Assembly: GCF_050003625.1 (NCBI RefSeq)
Contig: NC_134400.1
Coordinates: 63,550,241 to 63,614,240, forward strand
Source: Haematobia irritans
Taxonomy: Eukaryota; Arthropoda; Insecta; Diptera; Muscidae
Direction: 5' to 3'
DNA length: 64,000 nucleotides
Part shown: positions 1 through 8,380 of the stretch, in pieces
How positions within the stretch are numbered: position 1 is the first letter of the stretch
How the letters are laid out: each line of letters begins with the position of its first letter
Translations under genes and position numbers: made by a program
The notes under the pieces: generated by a model
Databases searched by the model: none
Seen by the model: only the letters and a program-made list of their open reading frames with translations
What the model was told of the DNA's origin: nothing

Positions 1-159
1 GCAAACGTTCAAGATCAACATCGCCATCCCCATCAAACAATAACCATAAGAGGGTGATTCCACAGTCAAGTGAGTCACCTTTAAACTAAATCGAGCTAGT
101 TCAGCGGGGCAAGAGCTGGCTCCCACAGACGATGTCCCCACCATCATTTAACTATTGCG

Positions 160-536
160 GGTGTTATTAATGGCGACAAGCGTACTTTGACATTGGATAC
201 TGGTGCATCAAAGTCTATCATCAGATCTGATTTAGTAAAAGGAAAAGTTACACCACTGTTTGGAGTCAGGCTACAGGGGAATCCGCAACAGTGTATGGAA
301 AGGTCGCCGTAAAGTTAACTATTGCTAACAAATCCGTTAATTATGAGTTCATAATGGCCGATATAGTAGACGAAGTTATAATTGGAGCTGATTTCATGAT
401 TGCTTTCGGTCTCAATCTGGATATGAAGCGTCGTGTAATGTCATGGTGTGATACCGAAATAGCGGTAAACGTGGGGTACGGCGAGGATACACCTATCAGA
501 CGGTTGACAACGAGCCAGCCAGAGTCAATACCGTAA
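160..536 (+). pseudogene. gypsy copy A retropepsin (aspartic protease), frameshifted
   Basis: This is the protease region of the Pol polyprotein, which would cleave Gag-Pol in the particle. The catalytic triad DTG is at 196-204 in the context TLTLDTGASKSIIRSDL. A frameshift near 285-291 moves the rest to another frame (291-536), which carries the later protease motif IIGADFM. The frame then ends in a stop. Only about 130 residues are recognisable, which fits a retropepsin domain. The zinc knuckle and most of Gag lie outside the window. Confidence 0.75.
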
Positions 537-537
537 T

Positions 538-987
538 ACAGTATACCGAAGCAATTATATGGGTTTCTATGAATGGAGATTGTGAAGTCGGCCAATTGTG
601 AGTTGTTGAACCAGTAGAAAACAAAAACAAAAAAATCTTGATAGCAAATGCCCTGGTAACAACGAATGAAGAGAGATTGATACCAATTCGTGTCTTGAAC
701 TTGTCTGACGATCATGAGCATATTGGAAAATTTTCTGACATTGGCAAATGTACTTCTGCCGAAGCAATAGTCAACTTGGAAAGCAAATCGCCAAAGACAC
801 ATGATGAAGCGAAACATCTGGAAGGTTATGTCGATGCTTGGCCACGTCATCTATCACTCTCCGAGAAAAATAAAGCCAAGCAATTGTTATGGAAAAATGC
901 CTCAGCCTTTGCCATTGAAAAGAAAAATCAAGGAAGAACATCCGTGGTGAAGCATGAAATAAATACCACAGAAGAAGGACCCACCAC
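538..987 (+). pseudogene. gypsy copy A protease-RT linker
   Basis: This open segment links protease to RT and has close counterparts in copy B (minus strand, about 6790-7030), for example the NQGRTSVVK stretch. It has no catalytic motif of its own. It ends at 987 where a hAT element begins; pol resumes at 3522 in a different frame. An extra indel is therefore present besides the insertion. Confidence 0.65.
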
Positions 988-1413
988 CAAGGCCGTATTC
1001 AGGGGGGGGGGGGGGGTGAGGGGGATCAAACCCCCCCGAAATGAATGAATATATCGAAGATGTTGGAGAAAAGCTGGAGGTTTTATTTTGAAAAACGCTT
1101 GCCTATAAAACTTGCACAAATCATAGAATACTAGTTGAAAAGCCCGTCAAACGACGATTTTTGTTCTCGCACCACAAATTTCATTTTTGGAAAATGTATT
1201 TATGCTTTTTATGTGTGTTTGTTGTTCTTTTTGTGAACATGACTCGCTTTGTTTGGCCATAGCAACAACAACGAAACAGCCAAACACACATGTGTAAATG
1301 AAATGGCGCAAAACCTGCGAAAAGAACCTGCCTAAATCAGCGATGGTAGCAATAAAGAGATTTTTCCAAACGTGCATATTCTTTTAAAAATTTTGGTCAC
1401 TTTGCCAGTTACT

Positions 1414-1973
1414 CAGGGATGGAAAATACAATTTTTAAGAAAGTACAAAAAAGGTATTTTTTGAGCGGAAAGGTACTTTTATTGCCAAGAGACTGAATTT
1501 TAAAGAAAATAAAATTTTGACAAAATTTTCTATAGAAATAAAATTTTGCAAAAATTTCCTATAGAAATAAAATTTTTACAAAATTTTCAATTGAAATAAA
1601 ATTTACAAAATAAAAAAATAAAAATAAATAAAATAAAAAATCGATAATATAGAATCGCATTCTTTTTTCGACTAAAACTTTCTTGAAGTTCAATAAAATC
1701 CTGTTCTTGACTATGTCTTTTACAAAATCGAGATTTTCTTCCCACATGAACATGTCTGTTTTGCCAATTTGTAAAAGACTATTAGCAAATAAGGTTGATA
1801 AAGACATTCTCAAAATATTAAAATATTTTGTCAAAGCTATTGTACCATAAATCTGATATCGACTCAAAAATGTCTACACAAAAGGTACAAAATCATTCGC
1901 GGGGGTTCTACGGTACTGACCGGGGTGAAAAAGGTTTGAAAAAAGTACTATAGTACTGCATTTTCCATCCCTG
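1414..1973. mobile_element. MITE with hAT-type 8-bp target duplication, inside a hAT transposase
   Basis: The termini read CAGGGATGGAAAATAC at the left and the complement of CAGGGATGGAAAATGCAG at the right. The direct repeat CAGTTACT flanks it at 1406-1413 and 1974-1981. Removing the 560-bp element and one repeat joins the flanking hAT transposase frame as LVTLPVTTCSSERSFSTM, a standard hAT C-terminal motif. This proves both the boundaries and the target. It has no coding capacity. Confidence 0.9.
1497..1612. repeat. degenerate 28-bp tandem repeat (TTTCTATAGAAATAAAATTTTG type)
   Basis: Several imperfect copies of a unit built on TTTCTATAGAAATAAAATTT lie inside the 1414-1973 MITE. The same unit recurs in about a dozen copies at 62540-62970 inside a different MITE, so it is a mobile or repeatedly amplified satellite-like motif in this genome. 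Confidence 0.8.
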
Positions 1974-1975
1974 CA

Positions 1976-2168
1976 GTTACTACGTGCTCATCCGAACGTT
2001 CATTTTCAACAATGAAGAGATTAAAGACGTATCTTAGAAATTCGACTAGCGAGAGTAGACTCAAAGGATTAGCATTAATGTCGGTTCATCGCCGAATAAA
2101 TGTGCCGACTGAAGAAGTCATTGATTTATTTGCTGCCCAAAAAGCCCGTCGGCTCAATTTAATATTAT
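1976..2168 (+). pseudogene. hAT transposase C-terminal dimerisation domain
   Basis: In one frame, with a few residues before the MITE at about 1387-1405, this encodes the end of a hAT transposase. The motif TTCSSERSFSTMKRLKTYLR is followed by RLKGLALMSVHRR and a stop at about 2168. The domain normally mediates dimerisation of hAT transposases of the ZMYM/Zaphod-like group. The catalytic core and the N-terminal zinc finger are absent, so this copy cannot act alone. Confidence 0.82.
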
Positions 2169-2171
2169 AAC

Positions 2172-3425
2172 AAGTATATACAGCACTAAGTTCGGCCGGG
2201 CCGAATCATAAATACCCACCACCATGAACCAAATATTACGGTTTCCTTTGAAATTTCAGGAGAGCTTGAGGACTTGAGGATATTCCCGAAGATAAATTTA
2301 AAGATTTCACCTATGAGGACTATATCAGATTCTGGATTTATAAGAACCATTTTTGTTTGAGTTTTAAAGGAATCATTAACATCTCTTGTAAGTGTACAAG
2401 AAAATTATAAAATAAAGTCTTGATTTGAAATCTTAAATCTGTAGAAGTAAAATTTGGAAATTTTACATTGAGTTTCAAGCAATTTTCATGATCAGTGCGC
2501 CTTCTACACCCTCAAGAAGTGAAGTCGGTCTATATGGAGGCATTACCAAATGGACCGATAAAAACTTAATCCGATACACGTTTTTGTGAGCTTAAAATAC
2601 CAGAACATTTACAATTTCAGGCAAATCAGATAAAAACTACGGTTTCTAGAAACCCAAGGAGTTAAATCGGGAGATCGTTCTTATGGGGGCTATACTAAAA
2701 TATGGACCGATACTCACCGTTTTCGGCACACCTCTTATTGACCCGAAAATACCTCTAGATTTCCAATTTCAGGCAAATAAGATAAAAACTTCGGATTCTA
2801 GAAGCCCAAGAAGTAAAATCTTGAAATCGGTCTATATGGGGGCTATACCAAAATATGGACCGATACTCACCATTTTCGGCACACCTCTTTATGGTCCTAA
2901 AATACTTCTAGATTTCCAATTTCAGACAAATTGGATAAAAACTACGGTTTCTATAAGCCCAAGGCCCCAAATCGGGAGGTCGTTTTATTGGAGACCATAC
3001 CAAAACATGGACCGATACTCACAATTTGTGGCACACGTATTTGTGGTCCTACAATACCTCTAGATTTCCAATTTCAGGTAAATTGAATAAAAACTGCGGT
3101 TTCTATAAAGTAGAAGTAAAATCGGAAGATCGGTCTATATGGGGGCTATACCAAAACATTTTTGGCACACCTCTTTATGGTCATAAAATACCTCCAGGTT
3201 TCAAATTTCAGGCAAATTGGATAAAAATTACGATTTCTATAAGCCCAAGACCCTAAATCGAAAGGTCGGTTTATATGGGGACTATATCAAAACCTGGACT
3301 GATATAGCCCATCTTCTAACTTGACCTGCCTGCAGACAAAAGACGAGTTTGTGCAAAATTTCAGTACGATTGCCGTCACCATTCTATGGTGGTGGGTATA
3401 AAAATATTGTATACATACCTATGCA
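2172..3425. repeat. fly interspersed repeat with ~150-bp internal tandem units
   Basis: Inverted ends contain ATACCCACCACC near 2212 and its complement near 3390. Between them a unit of about 150 bp repeats five to six times, each with phrases such as TATGGGGGCTATACCAAAA and ACACCTCTTTATGGTC. The short open frames at 2683-3063 and 3026-3256 are translations of this repeat, not genes. A related non-coding style of repeat occurs at 53763-54260 and 63347-64000. Confidence 0.75.
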
Positions 3426-3521
3426 TAAATAAAATTTTCTACACATGAGATTATATGAATATTTTTTTTTAAAGTTGAACCCCCCCCGAATTAAAATCCT
3501 GGCTACGGCCTTGCCCACCAC

Positions 3522-4100
3522 GAAGTGTTCCTCTAGCAAAACGAGATGAGGTTCAAAAGCTCCTTAAGGAAATGGCGGAAAGTGGTGTGATCGAGCCATC
3601 ATCAAGTCCTTGGTGCTCGCCAGTTGTGCTGGTCAAAAAGAAAGATGGAACTACCCGATTTTGCGTGGATTACAGAAAATTGAATGATGTTACCATAAAG
3701 GATAGTTATCCGCTTCCACGCATTGATGACACGTTGGACACACTAGCCGGGACACCATGGTTTTCCACGCTCGATTTTCAAAGTGGAAATTGGCAAGTAG
3801 AGATCTCAGAGAAAGACAAAGAAAAAACAGCTTTTGGCGTTAATGGCGGTCTTTGGCAGTTCAATGCAATGCCATTCGGGCTCTGCAATGCTCCGGCGAC
3901 CTTCGAGCGATTGATGGAGCGGGTACTAAAGAGTTTGCATTGGTAGTCCTGCTTGACATACCTGGGCGATATCACAGTTATGGGCAAAACATTTGAGGAG
4001 CACTTTAAGGACATGCAGCGGCTGACAGTTGCTGGACCAGCGCGCTGGTCTACGACTTAACGCAAAGAAGTGTTCCCTTTTCTAACGGGAAGTTAAGTAC
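3522..4100 (+). pseudogene. gypsy copy A reverse transcriptase
   Basis: RT would copy the element RNA in the virus-like particle. The core motifs are in order: [52 protein letters not shown] and MPFGLCNAPATFERLMERVL. An in-frame stop (TAG, 3944-3946) interrupts the frame just before the active site. The active site reads YLGD (3959-3970) instead of the usual YxDD, so the first catalytic aspartate is glycine. A frameshift follows at about 4010-4100. Copy B has the same YLGD. Confidence 0.85.
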
Positions 4101-4740
4101 TTGGGTCATCATGTGACAGCAGAGGGCATATCCACCGATGAAGACAAAATAAAGGCTGTGAGAGATTGGCGGCGTCCACGAAATCCCCATGAATTGCCCA
4201 GCTTCCTTGGTTCCTACAGGCGATTCGTACCAAATTTCGCCAGCATCGCCGCTAGCCTCCATAAATTAACCCAAAAAGCTCAGAAGTTCCAGTGGAGTGA
4301 AGAAAAGAAAGAGTCATTTCATCATCTAAAAGAACTTTTATGTTCAGCTGCTGTCTTGGCATATCCTATTCCTGGTGAAAAATTTGTTTTGGATACAGAT
4401 GGTAGCGCTTTCGCAATTGGAGTTGTGTTGTCCCAACAGATGGATGGTAAAGAGCAGGTAATCGGATACTTCAGCCGAACGTTGTCCAAACCCGAAAAGA
4501 ACTATTGCGTAACGAGAAGAGAGCTGCTAGCTATCGTAGAGAGCGTAAAACATTACCATAAGTACTTGTAAGGACAGCATTTCTTGCTCAGAACTGATCA
4601 CTCAGCCCTACGATACTTGCTTCAATTCAAGAATCCGGAAGCTCAACTGGCACGTTGGATAGAAAGACTCCAAAGCTACGATTTCAGTATCGAGCATAGA
4701 AAAGTTGGCAAACATGGTAACGCTGACGCCTTGTCACGTC
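4101..4740 (+). pseudogene. gypsy copy A RT thumb/connection and RNase H
   Basis: RNase H degrades the RNA strand of the RNA-DNA hybrid. This frame starts after the RT frameshift with [12 protein letters not shown], a gypsy RT thumb motif, and continues through [19 protein letters not shown] and [19 protein letters not shown] stop at 4569-4571 interrupts the run; the same frame continues with LLRTDHSALRYLL and ADALSRRPF, the conserved end of gypsy RNase H. Confidence 0.82.
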
Positions 4741-5340
4741 GACCTTTTAATGTCTAGTGCACACACTGCTGAACATAAGGAAGAAATCGTTGATGTCCGG
4801 CTGTTACACATAGAATCTGGAGTGGACTGGCCAACAGAACAGCGCAAAAGTCCAATCGTGAAGAAAATTATTTCGGCAAAGGAAGAAGATAAGAAACCTA
4901 GCAAGAAAGACATCGCAGCCGAAAGTCCACTTATGAAATCATACTGGGCTCAAAAGGACAGTCTATGTCTGGTCAATGGAATCCTGCAACGTAAGTGGGA
5001 AAGTGAAAATGGCAAGAATAGCCGAAACTTGATAATCGTGCCAGATTCCAAGGTAAAAGATGTTTTGACGGAATTCCACAATGGTCCCAGTGGAGGTCAT
5101 TTGGGAATAAATAAAACTGGCGAGAAAGTGAAGCAATGATTTTACTGGGTTGGATGCCAGAAATCAATTGCTGAATGGGTGGAAAACTGCGAGAAGTGCA
5201 TGAAGACGAAAGCTACAAGGTCGGCGCCAAACCTAATGAGCTCGCCATGGAAGAAAACAGTAACGACATACCAAACACGGCGAAGTTCACGAATCAGTGC
5301 GCAACAAAATAAAAATGGTCAGCAAGAGGATGAAGGCTAT
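4741..5340 (+). pseudogene. gypsy copy A integrase zinc-binding region, core deleted
   Basis: The H2C2 zinc-binding domain is visible as FHNGPSGGHLGINKT and then WVENCEKCMKTKA after a stop at 5137-5139. Directly after it the DDE catalytic core is missing and the text resumes with a C-terminal integrase segment (about 5219-5338) that aligns with minus-strand copy B at 5655-5775. An internal deletion of several hundred bases explains this. Confidence 0.78.
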
Positions 5341-5408
5341 TTCAATTTTAAATTAACGGAAACTATTTTAAATAAACTTAAATCTAGAAATATCTAATTC
5401 GTAACACT

Positions 5409-6130
5409 ACCTCCCGCTTAAGCCTGTTCATCCCGAATAGGCACCGAGTCCGTTCCGTAAGGAGCCAAACGTTCCAGGTGAACAACTTCCATCTTTGACC
5501 TTGGGCTGGCATCCTTCTGAATGCGATATACCACATCATTGATTTTCTTGATGACTTTAAATGTTTGAAGTTTAGGGCACAATCCTTTCTTTCGTTGCGG
5601 GTTGAACAGTAGAACCAATTGTTCTTCTTGAAAGCCTTCAGTATTCGCCGCACGATCTATCTCGCCTTCTTCATGACCATTTTTATTTTGTTGCGCACTG
5701 ATTTGTGAACTTCACCAAATGTGTTTGGTATGTCGTTACTGTTCCATGGCGAGATCATTAAGTTTAGCGCCGAATATCAAATCTCCAGGTACCTTCAATT
5801 ACGTTCCGAATAGAACGTTGACCGGTGTTCGTGACGTAGAATCATGTATGGCAGATCTATAGGACAGCAAAAACTTTGGTATATGCTCATCCCAGTCCCG
5901 TTGGCCGTTGTCCACCAATTTTCGAAGATGCTCCTCCAGAGGAGTTGCTGAAGTAGTCCATGACCACAAGGACATATCGGTTTCCAGAATCACTTACTGG
6001 GAAAGGGCCTGCAACGTCCATTGATATTCTTTCGAATGGAGCTCCTGGCCTATACTCTTGCATATGACCTCATCTTTTTCGTGTTGAACCTTTCGCCTTC
6101 ATGCACTTCTCGCAATTTGCCACCCATTCA
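5409..6130 (-). pseudogene. gypsy copy B integrase, middle deleted
   Basis: The catalytic core start is seen as ISMDVAGPFPVSDSGNRYV near 5975-6035. The next part, which would carry the second Asp and the Glu of the DDE triad, is missing: the frame jumps to the later segment WDEHIPKFLLSYRSAIHDST. The chromodomain-like C-terminus, VIKKINDVVYRIQKDASPRS then MEVVHLERLAP, ends at about 5418. Several frameshifts separate these pieces. No functional integrase can be made. Confidence 0.75.
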
Positions 6131-6899
6131 TTCAGCAATTGACGACCAACCCAGTTTATGTAGGCTAGCGGCGATGCTGGCGAAGTTTGGTACGAATCGC
6201 CTGCGCAACTCGTGGAGATTCCGAGGACGTGGCCAATTTCTTACAGTTTCGATTTTGTCTTCATAGGTGGATATGCCCTCTGCTGTCACATGATGACCCA
6301 AGTACTTAACTTCCCGCTGGGAAAGGGAACACTTCTTAGTGTGAAGTTGTAGACCAACGGGTGACAGTTGCTGGATAAGATCCTTCAAGTTCTTAAGGTG
6401 CTCGTCACATGTTTTGTCCATAACTATGATATCGCCCAGGTATATCAAGCAGGACTTCCAAGGCAAACCCTTTAACACCCGCTCCATCATTCGCTCGAAG
6501 GTCGCAGGAGCATTGCAGAGCCCGAATGGCATTACATTGAACTGCCAAAGATCGCCATTAGCTGTCTTTTCTTTCTTTCTCGACAATCTCTACTTGCCAA
6601 TAACCCCTCTGCAAGTCTAACATGGAAAACCATGTTGTTCCGGCTAGTGTGTCCAACGTGTCATCAATGCGTGGGAGCGGATAACTGTCCTTTTTGGTGA
6701 TATCATTCAGTTTTCTGTAGTCCATGCAAAATCGGTTGCTTCCATCTTTCTTTTTGACTAGTACAACTGCACACTTCACCACAGATGTTCTTCCCTGATT
6801 TCCCTTCTCAATGGCAAAGGTTGAGGCACTTTTCTTTATCAATTGCTTGCTCTTTATTTTTCTCGGAGGGTGATAGATGACGTGTCCAAGCTTCGACAT
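6128..6899 (-). pseudogene. gypsy copy B reverse transcriptase
   Basis: RT motifs [36 protein letters not shown] and MPFGLCNAPATFERMMERVL are split by a frameshift near 6570. The active site is YLGD at 6431-6442, the same Asp-to-Gly change as in copy A. After [20 protein letters not shown] the frame jumps into the integrase zinc-binding region (NEWVANCEKCMK), so most of RNase H is deleted. Confidence 0.82.
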
Positions 6900-7249
6900 A
6901 ACCTTCCATTTGCTATAAAGATGTTGTTGTTTTTGTTTTCTGCTGGTTCAACAACCCACAATTTTCCGACTTCACAATCTCCATTCATAAAAACCCATAT
7001 AATTGCTTCGGCATTTGGTGGTATTGGCTCTGGCTTGCTCCTTGTCAAACATCTGGCAGGTGTATTGTCACTTACTATTTCTGCAAAAGTAGCCTTTTGT
7101 GACGCATATGTTCCGCATTTTTTATCTGGGTCTCTAATTCCATTCACAAAGGACTCAATCTTGATGCGGTCCACAAGTGGATGGCTTTCTCCTGGATATG
7201 TCAAAAGCAACAACCGCTCAACCTCTGTTGCAAAGTCTTGTAGTCTCAT
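6854..7249 (-). pseudogene. gypsy copy B Gag end joined to pol linker
   Basis: The first part matches the end of a gypsy Gag (FVNGIRDPDKKCGTY), the second the linker after protease ([20 protein letters not shown], also in copy A near 556-605). Neither zinc knuckle nor the protease DTG is present between them, so an internal deletion fused Gag to the post-protease linker in frame. Confidence 0.7.
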
Positions 7250-7882
7250 TTGATCTCTGGACTCTTCCTTTTAATTCCATTCTAAAGATGTCTTGCTTAT
7301 GTTCTCCGGCGTACTTTCGTTGAAGTGCCGCTATTACTTCATTATAATTATTTCTTTGTACCACATCAGCGGCATTGTCCTTCAATGCCAATAGAAGTTC
7401 AATTAGTTTGTCATTGTCATTCCACAAATTTCTAAAAGCAACCATTTCGAATTGGAATTTGAATACATCAATTGAAGTTGAGTCATCGAAAACAGGAGGT
7501 TTGGTTTTCGAGCCTTCGATAACTCGCGATGGACCACCTTTAATTTCCAGCTCTGACATTTTTTTTCGATGTGTAGAAACTTCTCATCATGAACCATAAT
7601 TTTCTCACCCACAGAAAGAATTTTCTTATCAGGCTCACTAATTCGGCTTTCGATATGGTCCACACGCTTCTCCATGCCTTCAGCAATTTGTTGAAGATTC
7701 TCATTTAGAATTCTAGAATTTTCGTCAATCTTTCTGGAGTCTTCCTCAATAATTTTTCTAGAATCCTCTTCCATTTTTAAAGAATTTTCTTCCATCAGTT
7801 TTCTAGAATTCTCTTGCATTTTTAGAGAATTTTCTTCCACCATTTTGCTCAAAATATTGACCATCGATGTGTAATTAACCAC
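7218..7882 (-). pseudogene. gypsy copy B Gag (coiled coil plus capsid-like region)
   Basis: The upstream frame (7403-7882) has repeated EEDSRKIxEE-type segments predicted to form a coiled coil of about 70 residues. The downstream frame (7218-7559) has the gypsy Gag signature PPVFDDSTSIDVFKFQFEMV and RNNYNEVIAALQRKYAGEHK. A frameshift near 7560 separates them. Gag would form the particle shell. Confidence 0.75.
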
Positions 7883-7994
7883 TTGAAGCCATCGATGGAG
7901 TTTCCAAGGTGCTGGCTACTACTGATTCGTCAAGATCTTTCTTATAATCAAACTCATGTGTTTCGATATTAATACTGCGCCGCTCGAACTCCTC
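7883..7994 (-). pseudogene. gypsy copy B Gag N-terminus, second part (SAP-like start is at 14520-14600)
   Basis: The start of Gag is divided by the TA element. Upstream (minus strand, about 14600-14520) reads MKFNGFRVEDLEKELTK then a stop in one frame, with LQTTGNKAELQKRL in the next frame, a SAP-like helix-turn-helix. It resumes here as EEFERRSINIETHEFDYKKD. Removing the insert and one TA gives KRLEEFE in frame, so the insertion point is exact. Confidence 0.72.
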
Positions 7995-8209
7995 TACACA
8001 CAAAAATTTTTTTTTGATTTCAATCACGAAAATCGCGGATTCAATCATTTTTTTAATTGAAATGTCTTCAATCACGAAAATGATAGTATCAATCACCCAT
8101 TTTGATTTTTAACAATAAATTCAATCACAGTTTTAATTGAATCAATTAAAATTTTAATTAATTTCGCGACAAAAATCAATCAACTATTTGATTCATTCAA
8201 TTAAATAAT

Positions 8210-8359
8210 TATAGTAGAGCGCACGGTTACAGCGGAAGTAGAACTCTTTATTACTAAATGTCAATAACATAAGGAATACAATAAATGTCATAATACATAA
8301 ATATATACAAATAGGGATATAATAGGATTTGTAGATTACATGATAGTATAATCCCAATA
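8210..8359 (-). repeat. copia 3' LTR
   Basis: This is the 150-bp LTR at the downstream end of the minus-strand copia. In element orientation it starts TATTGGGATT and ends CTCTACTATA, not the usual TG...CA. Confidence 0.93.
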
Positions 8360-8380
8360 CTCCTCCTTAATCTGGATATT

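Larger units (their letters stand above)
988..3513 (+). mobile_element. hAT-superfamily element inserted in gypsy copy A
   Basis: The 8-bp target-site duplication CCCACCAC is at 980-987 and 3514-3521, the hAT length. The termini are inverted: CAAGGCCGTATTCAGG at the left and the complement of CAAGGCCGTAGCCAGG at the right (2 mismatches in 16). Only the C-terminal transposase exon survives (about 1976-2168). The interior also holds a MITE (1414-1973) and an interspersed repeat (2172-3425). G-rich and C-rich runs lie just inside the two ends. Confidence 0.88.
1..5340 (+). mobile_element. Ty3/gypsy LTR retrotransposon, copy A (degenerate, 5' end outside window)
   Basis: Protease, a linker, reverse transcriptase (RT), RNase H and the integrase zinc-binding region follow in the Ty3/gypsy order. 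The copy is split by a hAT element at 988-3513. The integrase catalytic core is missing: the text jumps near 5217 from the H2C2 region to a segment that in copy B lies close to the integrase C-terminus. Several frameshifts and stops break the frame, so it is dead. It meets the oppositely oriented copy B of the same family near 5340. No LTR of copy A is identifiable here. Confidence 0.85.

Noticed and set aside
2683..3256. Tandem open frames with repeated motifs (MGAILKYGPILTVFGTP type)
   Set aside because: They follow a ~150-bp non-coding repeat unit, change frame between units and have no start or stop logic.
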